From Betaproteobacteria bacterium (GTDB lineage Bacteria; Pseudomonadota; Gammaproteobacteria; Burkholderiales; SHXO01): a DNA stretch of 51,380 bases. Position 1 is the first letter of the stretch, and each line of letters starts with the position of its first letter. A program made the translations under genes and the position numbers. The notes beneath the pieces were generated by a model that worked only from the letters and a program-made list of their open reading frames with translations, ran no database searches and was not told the DNA's origin. Positions 37,428 through 45,310 of this stretch are shown here, one piece after another. The DNA is taken from positions 1 through 51,380 of the forward strand of contig SHXO01000011.1 in the NCBI GenBank assembly GCA_009693245.1, read 5' to 3'.

Positions 37428-37453
37428 CACTGTGACCGAGGCAACCCTATACT
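37424..37453 (+). promoter_or_regulatory. Sigma-70 promoter of the rubrerythrin operon
   Basis: TTGACA at 37424-37429 and TATACT at 37448-37453, with 18 bases between, give a near-consensus promoter. The start point would fall near 37460, leaving a leader of about 130 bases. The stop codon of the htrA remnant is embedded in the -35 box. Confidence 0.75.
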
Positions 37454-37464
37454 CGTTTGATGGT

Positions 37465-37500
37465 TTAGATCAAGTCTAAGATTGGCTCTAGCATAGAGCC
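37465..37500 (+). promoter_or_regulatory. Inverted repeats in the rubrerythrin leader
   Basis: Two symmetric motifs lie just after the predicted start point: TTAGA-5-TCTAA at 37465-37479 and the hairpin GGCTCTA-3-TAGAGCC at 37484-37500. Either could bind a dimeric regulator of peroxide or iron response, or form an RNA structure controlling translation. No specific regulator is identified. Confidence 0.5.
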
Positions 37501-37589
37501 CGGATTGATCGACCGATCGAGCAGCTGATCGTCCCGGAGAGCCCAGGCCCCGGCCGAGTTACTGTGACAACACAACCCAGGAGAAACCC

Positions 37590-38012
37590 ATGAAATCCCT
37601 CAAAGGAACCAAGACCGAAGGCAATTTGAAGGCGGCCTTCGCCGGCGAATCCCAAGCTAACCGCCGTTACCTATACTTCGCGAACAAGGCCGACGTGGAA
37701 GGCCAAAACGACGTGGCGGCGGTGTTCCGTTCCACCGCCGAGGGCGAGACAGGTCACGCCTTTGGCCATCTGGAGTATTTGGAGTCCGTGGGCGACCCCG
37801 CCACCGGGCTTGCCATTGGCCCCACACGTGACAACCTCAAAGCCTCCATCGCGGGCGAAACCCACGAGTACACCGACATGTACCCCGGAATGGCCAAGGC
37901 TGCACGCGACGAAGGATTTGAAGAGGTGGCCGACTGGTTCCAGACCTTGGCGAAGGCCGAGCGCTCCCACGCGAACCGCTTCCAAAAGGCCTTGGATACG
38001 CTGGCCGATTAA
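37590..38012 (+). CDS. Rubrerythrin (without rubredoxin domain)
   Basis: A 140-residue ferritin-like di-iron protein that reduces hydrogen peroxide to water. Ligand motifs are [32 protein letters not shown] and [10 protein letters not shown]. The C-terminal rubredoxin domain of classical rubrerythrin is absent, so electrons must come from another protein; the Fe-S protein next door is a candidate. AGGAG is well placed before the ATG. It heads an operon with the Fe-S protein and DUF3501 genes. Confidence 0.94.
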   Translation: MKSLKGTKTEGNLKAAFAGESQANRRYLYFANKADVEGQNDVAAVFRSTAEGETGHAFGHLEYLESVGDPATGLAIGPTRDNLKASIAGETHEYTDMYPGMAKAARDEGFEEVADWFQTLAKAERSHANRFQKALDTLAD

Positions 38013-38100
38013 TTCATCGCAGTCCCAAGGGGCGAGATGTGCGGGGCCACCCCCCAAACTCTTGCCCTTTTTCATTGAATTCACTCCCGCACCGAACCCC

Positions 38101-39429
38101 ATGACTACCCGTGAAGGCAGCCTCGAAGCGCCCACCCGCCATGCCATCGAATGGAAGAGCGCGGATTACTACGACGAGGGAAAACTCAACCACGAACTCG
38201 AACGCGTGTTCGACATATGCCATGGATGCCGGCGCTGCGTGAGCCTTTGCAACGCCTTTCCTACCCTGTTCGATTTGGTGGACGAGAGCAAGAGCGGCGA
38301 GCCGGACAGCGTGGACAAGAAAGATTTCGCGAAGGTGGTGGACCAGTGCTACCTGTGCGACATGTGCTACATGACCAAGTGTCCATACGTGCCTCCGCAT
38401 CCTTGGAATCTCGATTTCCCGCATTCGATGCTGCGTGCGAAGGCGGTGAAATTCAAGAAGGTAGGGGCGAGTTTTCGAGACAAGTTGCTATCGGACACGG
38501 ATGCGCTAGGAAAGCTCGCCACGATTCCCGTGGTCGTGCAATCCGTAAACGCCGCCAATAAGAGCGCGCCCGTACGCAAGCTGATGCAAGGCGCACTGGG
38601 CATTCACAAGGACCGCGTGCTTCCCGAATACGCGGCGTCGAAGTTTCGCGGCACTGCCCGGCCCCGGGACGATTTTCCGGTGAAGCCGGGAGCGAACACG
38701 CCAGGGAAGGTGGCGGTCTATTCGACTTGTTACGTGAACTATAACGAACCCGGCATAGGGCAGGATTTATTGCGCGTGCTCGAACACAACGAGATTCCCA
38801 GCATTCTGGTGGAAAAGGAAGCGTGTTGCGGGATGCCCAAACTCGAATTGGGCGATTTGGACGCGGTGGAAAAGTTGAAGCGCTCCAACATCCCCGTACT
38901 GGCGCGGCTGGCGCGCGAGGGCTACGCGATTGTCGCGCCCATCCCCTCATGTTCTCTGATGTTCAAGCAGGAAATCCCCTTGCTGTTCCCGGACGATCAG
39001 GACGCGAAACTGGTGTCCGATGCCATGTTCGATCCATTCGAATACTTAGCACTTCGTCATCGCGATGGCCTGTTGAAGACGGATTTCAAGAATACGCTGG
39101 GCAAAGTGTCCTACCATGTTCCTTGCCATTTGCGTGTACAGAACATGGGGTTGCGCACCCAAGAGGTGCTTAAGCTCGTACCGGGTACGCAACTCAATAC
39201 CGTGGAAAGGTGCTCGGGTCATGATGGCACTTGGGGCGTCAAGCGCGAATTTTTCGAGCAATCCATGAAGATTGGCCGGCCCGTGTTCCGGCAGATGGCC
39301 GCCACCGAGCCCCAATACATAAGCTCCGATTGTCCCATCGCCGGGCGCCATATCCAGCAGGGGATGGGCGAATCCGGCGCGCGCAGGGAACATCCCCTTT
39401 CCTTGCTTCGTATCGCTTACGGACTTTGA
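38101..39429 (+). CDS. GlpC/heterodisulfide-reductase-like Fe-S oxidoreductase
   Basis: A 442-residue protein with two 4Fe-4S motifs near the N-terminus (CHGCRRCVSLC about 41-51 and CYLCDMCYMTKC about 84-95) and two CCG-type domains (STCYVNYNEPG with ACCGMPKLELGD; YHVPCHLR with RCSGHDGTWG). This is the layout of GlpC and HdrD-like subunits, which pass electrons between quinones, flavins or ferredoxins and a partner. The ATG 38101 sits 88 bases after rubrerythrin. Supply of electrons to rubrerythrin is an inference from position. Confidence 0.9.
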   Translation: MTTREGSLEAPTRHAIEWKSADYYDEGKLNHELERVFDICHGCRRCVSLCNAFPTLFDLVDESKSGEPDSVDKKDFAKVVDQCYLCDMCYMTKCPYVPPHPWNLDFPHSMLRAKAVKFKKVGASFRDKLLSDTDALGKLATIPVVVQSVNAANKSAPVRKLMQGALGIHKDRVLPEYAASKFRGTARPRDDFPVKPGANTPGKVAVYSTCYVNYNEPGIGQDLLRVLEHNEIPSILVEKEACCGMPKLELGDLDAVEKLKRSNIPVLARLAREGYAIVAPIPSCSLMFKQEIPLLFPDDQDAKLVSDAMFDPFEYLALRHRDGLLKTDFKNTLGKVSYHVPCHLRVQNMGLRTQEVLKLVPGTQLNTVERCSGHDGTWGVKREFFEQSMKIGRPVFRQMAATEPQYISSDCPIAGRHIQQGMGESGARREHPLSLLRIAYGL

Positions 39430-39441
39430 AGATTGACGCCA

Positions 39442-40029
39442 ATGCCTAGTATTTCCCGAGATAGTCTACTCACCCTGGAGTCGTACGCGAGGACCCGGAA
39501 GGAATTTCGCGCCAAGGTTCTAAACCACAAGAAGCTTCGTACCGTGCATCTGGGCGAGCACGTGACTTTGGTATTCGAGGACGAACTGACCGTTCGCTAC
39601 CAGATTCAAGAGATGCTGCGCGTGGAGAAGATATTCGAGGAGGAAGGCATCCAGAGTGAACTCGGTGCTTATAACCCGCTCATCCCGGATGGCGGCAATT
39701 GGAAAGCCACCATGATGATCGAGTATCCCGATCCCGATGAGCGCCAGCGCCAATTACAGCGGTTAAAAGGCATCGAGGACCGGGTATGGGTTGAGGCTCG
39801 GGGCGCGGGGCGGATCTACGCCATCGCCGACGAAGACATGGAAAGAGCGAACGACACCAAGACCTCGGCCGTGCATTTTCTACGGTTCGAACTGGATCCA
39901 GCCACGAAGAACTCCTTGCGCGCGGGGGGGGCGCTGTCCATGGGCCTGGACCATGCGAACTACCGGTGCATCCTGAACCCGGTCCCGCCAGGTATCCAAG
40001 ATTCCCTGCTTGAGGATATCGAGTTTTGA
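39442..40029 (+). CDS. DUF3501 family protein
   Basis: A 195-residue soluble protein of the DUF3501 family, rich in charged residues (YARTRKEFRAKVLNHKK, FEDELTVRYQIQEMLRVEKI). It is regularly found after rubrerythrin and a GlpC-like Fe-S gene in beta- and gammaproteobacteria, as here, with a 12-base gap. Its function is unknown; the fixed neighbourhood implies a role in the same peroxide or electron-transfer process. No cofactor motif is obvious. Confidence 0.88.
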   Translation: MPSISRDSLLTLESYARTRKEFRAKVLNHKKLRTVHLGEHVTLVFEDELTVRYQIQEMLRVEKIFEEEGIQSELGAYNPLIPDGGNWKATMMIEYPDPDERQRQLQRLKGIEDRVWVEARGAGRIYAIADEDMERANDTKTSAVHFLRFELDPATKNSLRAGGALSMGLDHANYRCILNPVPPGIQDSLLEDIEF

Positions 40030-40096
40030 GGAAAGGGATGGCGTAAAGCGCTCGAATCGCTAGAATAGTACTCCCAGGGTACAGCGGCTACGTGGC

Positions 40097-41314
40097 GTGT
40101 TTCTCCTTCCATCAGAGGACCGGCTTGTCGGGCTCGTAGAGTCTCGCATCAGGGCACTTCCCGTGCCCATCAATTTGCGCCTATGGAGCGGGCGCATGGT
40201 GAATGCCGCAACGGCGGCGCCTATCACGGTGACCGTCCGCTCCCCTAAGGCATTGCTCAGTCTTTCCAATCCCAGTTTGGGCCGGTTGGCCAAAGCCTAC
40301 GTCGAAGGGCAAATCGACCTGGACGGGGATTTTCGCGATGTGTTAAGTATCGGCGAGGCTTTCATTTCCCAGGGCCGCCAAATTTACCGCGGGAAAGCGC
40401 GTTCCTGGAAATGGTGGCGGCACACGCATAAGAAAGACCGCGAAAATATTCAACGCCACTACGATGTCGGCAACGATTTTTATGCCCTGTGGCTGGACGC
40501 GAACCTGGTCTATTCCTGCGCCTACTTCAAGGATCCCGATGACTCCCTGGACCGCGCGCAGGAGCAAAAGCTCGATCATATTTGCCGCAAACTCCTGCTT
40601 AGGCCCGGCGAGCGTTTCCTCGATATTGGTTGCGGTTGGGGAGGGCTGATCCTTTGGGCCGCCAGTCATTACGGCGTGAAGGCCCTCGGCATCACCTTGA
40701 GCCAGGGCCAGTTCGATCATGTGCGTGAGCGAATAAACTCCATGGGCTTGGCGGATCAATGCGAAGTACGCCTGCTCGATTACCGCGATGTCCCCGAGGA
40801 CCGTCCCTATGACAAGATCGCGAGCGTGGGAATGTTTGAACATGTGGGACTGCGTAATCTCCCCGGTTACTTTGGGAAGATCAACCGCCTGCTCAAGCCC
40901 GGCGGGTTGGTGATGAATCATGGCATCACGACCAATTCCCTGGATGATGCCGAACTCGGTAGCGGAATTGGCGAATTCGTGGACCGCTACGTGTTCCACG
41001 GCGGGGAGCTTCCGCACCTGGGTACGGTGGTGCGGGAGATGTCTGGCCATGGCCTGGAGCTATGGGATGCGGAGAGCCTGCGACCGCACTATGCCAAGAC
41101 CCTTTGGCATTGGGTAGACCGGTTGCATGCCCAGCGGGATAAAGCTCGCGGATTGGTGGGCGAGAAAACTTTGCGCGTTTGGTTGATTTACATGGCGGGT
41201 TCCGCGCACGCGTTCGCACGTGGCTGGATATCCATCTACCAATTGCTTGGCGTGAAACCGGCGGACAACGGCACGGTGATTTGCCCGCTGACCAGATCGC
41301 ACTTGTACCAGTGA
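40097..41314 (+). CDS. Cyclopropane-fatty-acyl-phospholipid synthase-type methyltransferase
   Basis: A 405-residue S-adenosylmethionine-dependent enzyme of the CFA synthase family, which adds a methylene to double bonds of membrane lipid acyl chains. The N-terminal lipid-binding part (about 1-110) precedes the methyltransferase domain with IQRHYDVGNDFYALWLD, LDIGCGWGGL (about 174-184), GITLSQGQFDH and VGMFEHVGLRN. The GTG start at 40097 is tentative because no ribosome site is obvious. Its stop overlaps the GTG of the CNP1-like gene. Related methyltransferases with other acyl substrates cannot be excluded. Confidence 0.88.
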   Translation: MFLLPSEDRLVGLVESRIRALPVPINLRLWSGRMVNAATAAPITVTVRSPKALLSLSNPSLGRLAKAYVEGQIDLDGDFRDVLSIGEAFISQGRQIYRGKARSWKWWRHTHKKDRENIQRHYDVGNDFYALWLDANLVYSCAYFKDPDDSLDRAQEQKLDHICRKLLLRPGERFLDIGCGWGGLILWAASHYGVKALGITLSQGQFDHVRERINSMGLADQCEVRLLDYRDVPEDRPYDKIASVGMFEHVGLRNLPGYFGKINRLLKPGGLVMNHGITTNSLDDAELGSGIGEFVDRYVFHGGELPHLGTVVREMSGHGLELWDAESLRPHYAKTLWHWVDRLHAQRDKARGLVGEKTLRVWLIYMAGSAHAFARGWISIYQLLGVKPADNGTVICPLTRSHLYQ

Positions 41315-41850
41315 GGCCCCCGCTTTTTTTTAACGCCACGCACTATTTATTATGCGCGCTGCTGTGTTGCGCGTTGCCAGCGCGCGCCGGCGTTCTATCG
41401 GCGCTTAAGACCGAGCCAGAGGAAAAGTGGGTGGAGGATATGGTGAACGAGTTACCACCCTACCCCACGCCCTCGTCGTTATTGCCGTTTGTCGTTCAGA
41501 GGTCATCCAAATATAGCTACCGGTCGGACCAGCGTTCGCTTTCCATTGGGAAGGACGGTGTCGTCCGGTTTGTCCTTGCGATAGAAGGAAGCGGGGCGGG
41601 ACCGCAAGTTAGCTATGCCGGCATTCATTGCCAGACCAAGCAGTGGAAAACCTACGCCATCGGAACCGGCGCGAATGCCTGGCGGCGCTTGAGTAAGCCA
41701 GCTTGGGAAGCCATCGAAAAGAAGTCCCTGGAGAATTACCGCGAAGAAATGTATGAAACTTACTTCTGCTCGGGAGGCGCCCCGCGGGGAGATGAGAAAG
41801 TCCTTCTAAGTAATTTGCGCCAGCCCCCGAGCAAGAAAGTGTACCGCTGA
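41311..41850 (+). CDS. CNP1-like family exported protein
   Basis: A 179-residue exported protein. A short signal peptide (THYLLCALLCCALPARAG, cleavage near residue 27) is followed by a region typical of the CNP1-like family (EEKWVEDMVNELPPYPTPSSLLPF, GVVRFVLAIEGSG, SYAGIHCQTKQWKTYAIG), named after a neisserial cryptic protein. Function unknown, presumably periplasmic. GTG 41311 overlaps the upstream stop and is the natural start; translation is probably coupled to the upstream methyltransferase. It converges with exbD, two bases apart. Confidence 0.8.
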   Translation: MRPPLFFNATHYLLCALLCCALPARAGVLSALKTEPEEKWVEDMVNELPPYPTPSSLLPFVVQRSSKYSYRSDQRSLSIGKDGVVRFVLAIEGSGAGPQVSYAGIHCQTKQWKTYAIGTGANAWRRLSKPAWEAIEKKSLENYREEMYETYFCSGGAPRGDEKVLLSNLRQPPSKKVYR

Positions 41851-41852
41851 CC

Positions 41853-42272
41853 TTAACGCGGCTGTTTTTGCGTCGTGAACGTAATCTTTCCAAAGCCGGT
41901 CAGGCGGGCGGCCTCCATCACGTTAATGACTGACTGATGGGTGGTCGTTGCATCGGCATTGATGATGATCGTCGGATCGGGGTTGCCCTTCGCCGCGCGT
42001 TTGAGTTCCGCTCCAATGACCGAGGGGTCCGTCGCCGTGAGTGCTACCCGCTCGATCACGTATTTGCCTTGGGCCGTGATGGCAACGGTGATCTGCTTGG
42101 GCCGGTCGGCAGGCGCATTAGCGTCCGCCGTGGGCAAGGTGATCTGCAATTCGGCATAACGGGAATAGGTGGTCGTCACCACGAGGAAGATGACGATGAC
42201 CAATAGCACGTCGATCATCGGTACCAAATTCATCTCGGGTTCTTCGCGGTGGGCACCGCGCCGGAAATTCAT
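41853..42272 (-). CDS. ExbD/TolR family biopolymer transport protein
   Basis: A 139-residue single-span inner-membrane protein. The N-terminal EEPEMNLVPMIDVLLVIVIFLV has the conserved membrane Asp (about residue 22) that carries protons, and the periplasmic domain follows (about 45-135). With the ExbB-like partner immediately upstream it would convert proton motive force into mechanical work for TonB- or Tol-type systems. No TonB gene is adjacent, so which system it energises is open. Confidence 0.9.
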   Translation of the reverse strand: MNFRRGAHREEPEMNLVPMIDVLLVIVIFLVVTTTYSRYAELQITLPTADANAPADRPKQITVAITAQGKYVIERVALTATDPSVIGAELKRAAKGNPDPTIIINADATTTHQSVINVMEAARLTGFGKITFTTQKQPR

Positions 42273-42881
42273 CTATTGCTCGCGCTGGCCGTGCACGATC
42301 TCGACCAGCTTTAGCGCTTGCATTTCCATCTCCACGACGAGCCCATCGACGTGGGCGCGGTAATGACGGTAGAAGATCATGCTGGGAATCGCCACGATGA
42401 GGCCGAAGGCCGTGTTGTACAAGGCCACGGAAATACCGTGCGCCAACTGGGTTGGATTATTTCCGACCGCGGTTTGAGAAGCAAAAATCTCTATCATTCC
42501 GACAACTGTTCCGAATAATCCCATGATCGGCGCCAGGGAGGCGATGGTGCCGATGGTGGTCAGAAAACGCTCCAATTCATGCATGGCGATTCTTCCCGCT
42601 TCCTCGATGGATTCCTTCATGACTTCGCGCGAGCTTTTCGCATTGCGCAGTCCCACCGCGAAGATGCGCGCCAGTAACGACCCTTGCGCCAAACGATCGA
42701 GCAAGTCCTGCGTGATTCCCTTGGACTTCACTTCCTGGACAGTCTTCGGCAGCAGCGTGCGAGGCACGACACGATCGCGGCGCAGGGCCCAACCCCGTTC
42801 GACGATGATGCCCAAGGCGACGATGGAAGCAAATATCAAGGGCCAGATGGGCCAGCCGGCGGCTTCTACAATCGCGATCAC
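42273..42881 (-). CDS. MotA/TolQ/ExbB family proton channel
   Basis: A 202-residue inner-membrane protein with three predicted helices (about 8-28, 108-135, 155-178). The conserved channel region reads TIGTIASLAPIMGLFGTVVGMIEIF and ALYNTAFGLIVAIPSMIFY. Its TAG stop directly precedes the ATG of the exbD gene. ExbB and TolQ proteins cannot be told apart safely here; absence of tolA, tolB and pal in the window favours an ExbB-type pair. Confidence 0.9.
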   Translation of the reverse strand: MIAIVEAAGWPIWPLIFASIVALGIIVERGWALRRDRVVPRTLLPKTVQEVKSKGITQDLLDRLAQGSLLARIFAVGLRNAKSSREVMKESIEEAGRIAMHELERFLTTIGTIASLAPIMGLFGTVVGMIEIFASQTAVGNNPTQLAHGISVALYNTAFGLIVAIPSMIFYRHYRAHVDGLVVEMEMQALKLVEIVHGQREQ

Positions 42882-43355
42882 TAGACGTACTCCTCAATAT
42901 CGGCAAGGGGGGCGGATTGTAACTTCCATCCTGGCCTGGGCAAGCAATATGCCAACGGAATTATAACGGCCGCCGCGAAAATATCTTGACTTTCCAGGCA
43001 TCCACATCCGCTGTGGACAACTATGTGGGCAGTTTGTATAGAAAGCTACTAAGTGGATTGCACGTAAGCGGTTTTTCCATCTTGATTAAATTTTATGCAA
43101 AGCGAATATGAAGCGAATTCATGGCTTTGCCTGCCATAACTCAGAGTGGCGCCGGTCTCCGGCAACACCAGCGCGAAACCTGCGCCAGTTGTGGATTTCC
43201 AACGAGGCCACGGCCGCATCGAGCAGGCAAAAGGCACTCTGGGGGGTGTAGCCCGCGAGCCTTTATGTGCGCGCATGCCAGCTTGTGCGAGTCGAAGGCG
43301 TGCGGCGCTCAAATCGAACTTTTTGGCGCTCGCGCGTCGTTGGTAAGATACAGCC
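42882..43355. other. Intergenic region between exbB and xseA
   Basis: This 474-base stretch separates divergent genes, so it must hold two promoters. It has an inverted repeat TCCACA-5-TGTGGA at 43001-43017 and an AT-rich part near 43080-43115. The minus-strand open frame over 43049-43357 may be a gene remnant and is listed separately. Confidence 0.45.
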
Positions 43356-43357
43356 AT
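43049..43357 (-). pseudogene. Possible small gene remnant upstream of xseA
   Basis: A minus-strand frame opening opposite the xseA start reads into a segment with protein-like character (FALVLPETGATLSYGRQS, then YSLCIKFNQDGKTAYVQ) and a proper stop. The preceding part is less convincing in that frame, whereas another frame gives GYTPQSAFCLLDAAVASLEI nearby, so a frameshifted gene of about 70-100 residues is plausible. I recognise no family, and chance open reading cannot be excluded. Confidence 0.28.
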
Positions 43358-44702
43358 GAGCACGGACACGGAATCCATCCCTTCTCTTTTTAGCGAGCCC
43401 ATCAGCGTGAGCGCCCTCAATGCGATGGCGCGAGGGTTGTTGGAAGCGCACCTGCCCATGCTGTGGATATCTGGAGAGATCTCGAATTTCACGCGCGCCA
43501 GTTCCGGGCATTGCTACTTCGTGCTCAAGGATGCCGGTGCCCAAGTACGCTGCACGCTGTTTCGGCACCGCTCGCAGTATCTGGACATGGCCATCAAGAA
43601 TGGCGATCACGCCGATGTACGGGCGCTGCCGACACTCTATGAGGCCCGCGGAGAGTTCCAGCTAAATGTGGAATACATTCGGCCTCGCGGCGTGGGCCGG
43701 CTCTTCGAGACTTTCGAGCGGCTTAAGGCGAAGCTGGCGGCGCAGGGGCTGTTCGCGCCCGAACACAAGAAGCCTCTGCCAGCGTTTGCGCGCAAAATTG
43801 GAGTGGTCACGTCGCCAGCCGGCGCGGCCCTGCGCGATGTGCTGACAACCTTGCGCCGGCGCATGCCCGGCGCGGGCATCATCATCTACCCGACTTTGGT
43901 GCAAGGGGAGGGCGCGGCTAGAAATATCGCCGCGGCAATCCAGAGCGCCGCCGCGCGCGCGGAGTGCGATGTGCTTATTGTGTGCAGGGGCGGGGGCAGC
44001 ATCGAAGATCTTTGGGCTTTCAACGAGGAGATCGTGGCGCACGCAATCTTTCAGTGCCCGATTCCAGTGATCGCTGGAATTGGGCACGAAACGGACTTCA
44101 CCATCGCGGACTTCGTTGCCGATATGCGCGCACCCACGCCCACGGCGGCAGCCGAGCTGGCGAGCCCGGACCGCCTGGATTGGCTGCGCCGGTTGGACGG
44201 ATTGCGTCTCGCCCTGCGCCGGGGATTTACCCGGCGGGCCGAGGACGCCGCGCAGCGCGCCGATTTTCTTGGGCGGCGCCTAGTACACCCGGAGGAAAAG
44301 TTGCGGGGCCAGGCGCGCACCGTTGGCCTTCTGCAAGACCGTTTGGCGTTGGCCTTAGAGCGGAATATGGAGCGTGCCCGCTGGCGTGTTTCGGCGGACG
44401 TGCGTCGCTGGCATGGGGCACGGCCGCAATTCAAGGAGATGTTATTCCGGATCGAGCGCGGTGCCGCGCGCATCCGCGCCCAGGGGGAAAGCCGACTTCT
44501 CGCGTTACGCGCCACCACGACGCTTCTGGGCCGCCAATTGGAGAGCCTTGGCCCTCAGCGCGTGTTGGAGCGCGGGTACAGCATTGTGTGGGATCCAAGC
44601 GGTGTCCCGGTGCTGTCCTCCGCTCAGGTCAGCGCGGGTACGGCGCTCTCGATACAGTTTGCCCAGGGTAGAGCAACGGCCATGGTGTCGGAGAAGGAAT
44701 AG
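43356..44702 (+). CDS. xseA: Exodeoxyribonuclease VII large subunit
   Basis: The 448-residue catalytic subunit of a single-strand-specific nuclease. The N-terminal OB fold (about 15-110; LWISGEISNFTRASSGHCYFVLKD) is followed by the nuclease domain with GVVTSPAGAALRDVL, DVLIVCRGGGSIEDLWAFNEE and IPVIAGIGHETDFTIADFVAD, and a coiled helical C-terminus ending QRVLERGYSIV. The small subunit xseB is not adjacent, which is common. Confidence 0.96.
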   Translation: MSTDTESIPSLFSEPISVSALNAMARGLLEAHLPMLWISGEISNFTRASSGHCYFVLKDAGAQVRCTLFRHRSQYLDMAIKNGDHADVRALPTLYEARGEFQLNVEYIRPRGVGRLFETFERLKAKLAAQGLFAPEHKKPLPAFARKIGVVTSPAGAALRDVLTTLRRRMPGAGIIIYPTLVQGEGAARNIAAAIQSAAARAECDVLIVCRGGGSIEDLWAFNEEIVAHAIFQCPIPVIAGIGHETDFTIADFVADMRAPTPTAAAELASPDRLDWLRRLDGLRLALRRGFTRRAEDAAQRADFLGRRLVHPEEKLRGQARTVGLLQDRLALALERNMERARWRVSADVRRWHGARPQFKEMLFRIERGAARIRAQGESRLLALRATTTLLGRQLESLGPQRVLERGYSIVWDPSGVPVLSSAQVSAGTALSIQFAQGRATAMVSEKE

Positions 44703-44781
44703 GCACCTATACTTGCGCATGCCGCGACAAAGCATCTCGCGCGAGCACCTTAGCAGCCCCACCGACTACCTAGGAGGAGAT

Positions 44782-45270
44782 ATGCGTTTCGCGAACAAAC
44801 TGAAGTGGGTCTTGGCATCCCTGTGTTTTGCCGCATCCGTTCAAGCCCAATCCATCAGCTCGGACTTGGGCGACAAGAAATCCCTGAGCTTGGCCGCCGC
44901 GAAGAAAATCGCCGCGGCCGCCGAGGCCGAGGCGCTCAAGAACAAATGGAACGTGGTGATTGCCGTGGTGGACGATGGCGGTCATCTCGTTTACTTGCAG
45001 CGCATGGATGGTACGCAGACCGGAAGCATCGAGGTGGCCATCAAGAAGGCTCGGACCGCGCAGGCTTTCAAGCGGGCCACCAAGGTATTCGAGGACGCCG
45101 TGGCGGGAGGGCGGACGGTGATCCTGGCGCTTGACGGCGCCCTGCCGATCGAGGGCGGACTGCCACTTAGCGCAAGCGGCCAGGTAATCGGGGGCATCGG
45201 CGTCAGTGGTGTCACGGCGCCGCAAGACGGTATGGTCGCCAAGGCAGGCGCGGACTTGCTGGCTCAGTAA
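44782..45270 (+). CDS. GlcG/HbpS-like protein with signal peptide
   Basis: A 162-residue exported protein. The signal peptide (KWVLASLCFAASVQAQ, cleavage after about residue 22) leads to a GlcG/HbpS domain (SLAAAKKIAAAAEAEAL, VVIAVVDDGGHLVYLQRMDG, GGLPLSASGQVIGGIGVSG). Members bind heme or small ligands, and some sit next to glycolate or degradative genes. AGGAGGAGAT directly before ATG 44782 fixes the start. Periplasmic location is predicted; ligand unknown. Confidence 0.87.
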   Translation: MRFANKLKWVLASLCFAASVQAQSISSDLGDKKSLSLAAAKKIAAAAEAEALKNKWNVVIAVVDDGGHLVYLQRMDGTQTGSIEVAIKKARTAQAFKRATKVFEDAVAGGRTVILALDGALPIEGGLPLSASGQVIGGIGVSGVTAPQDGMVAKAGADLLAQ

Positions 45271-45281
45271 ATCAAGTGAGC

Positions 45282-45310
45282 GCGTTGGCGGGTTTGATAC
45301 CCGTCAACGC
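45282..45310. terminator. Long hairpin between convergent genes glcG-like and miaA
   Basis: Twelve-base arms at 45282-45293 and 45299-45310 pair completely if one G-U is allowed, with a 5-base loop. The right arm overlaps the miaA stop codon (45304-45306). No T run is present on either side, so it may block readthrough from both directions with Rho, or act in RNA stability. Confidence 0.6.

Noticed and set aside
43001-43020. DnaA-box-like sequences suggesting a replication origin
   Set aside because: Only imperfect matches within a simple inverted repeat, with no box cluster, AT-rich unwinding region or dnaA/dnaN genes.
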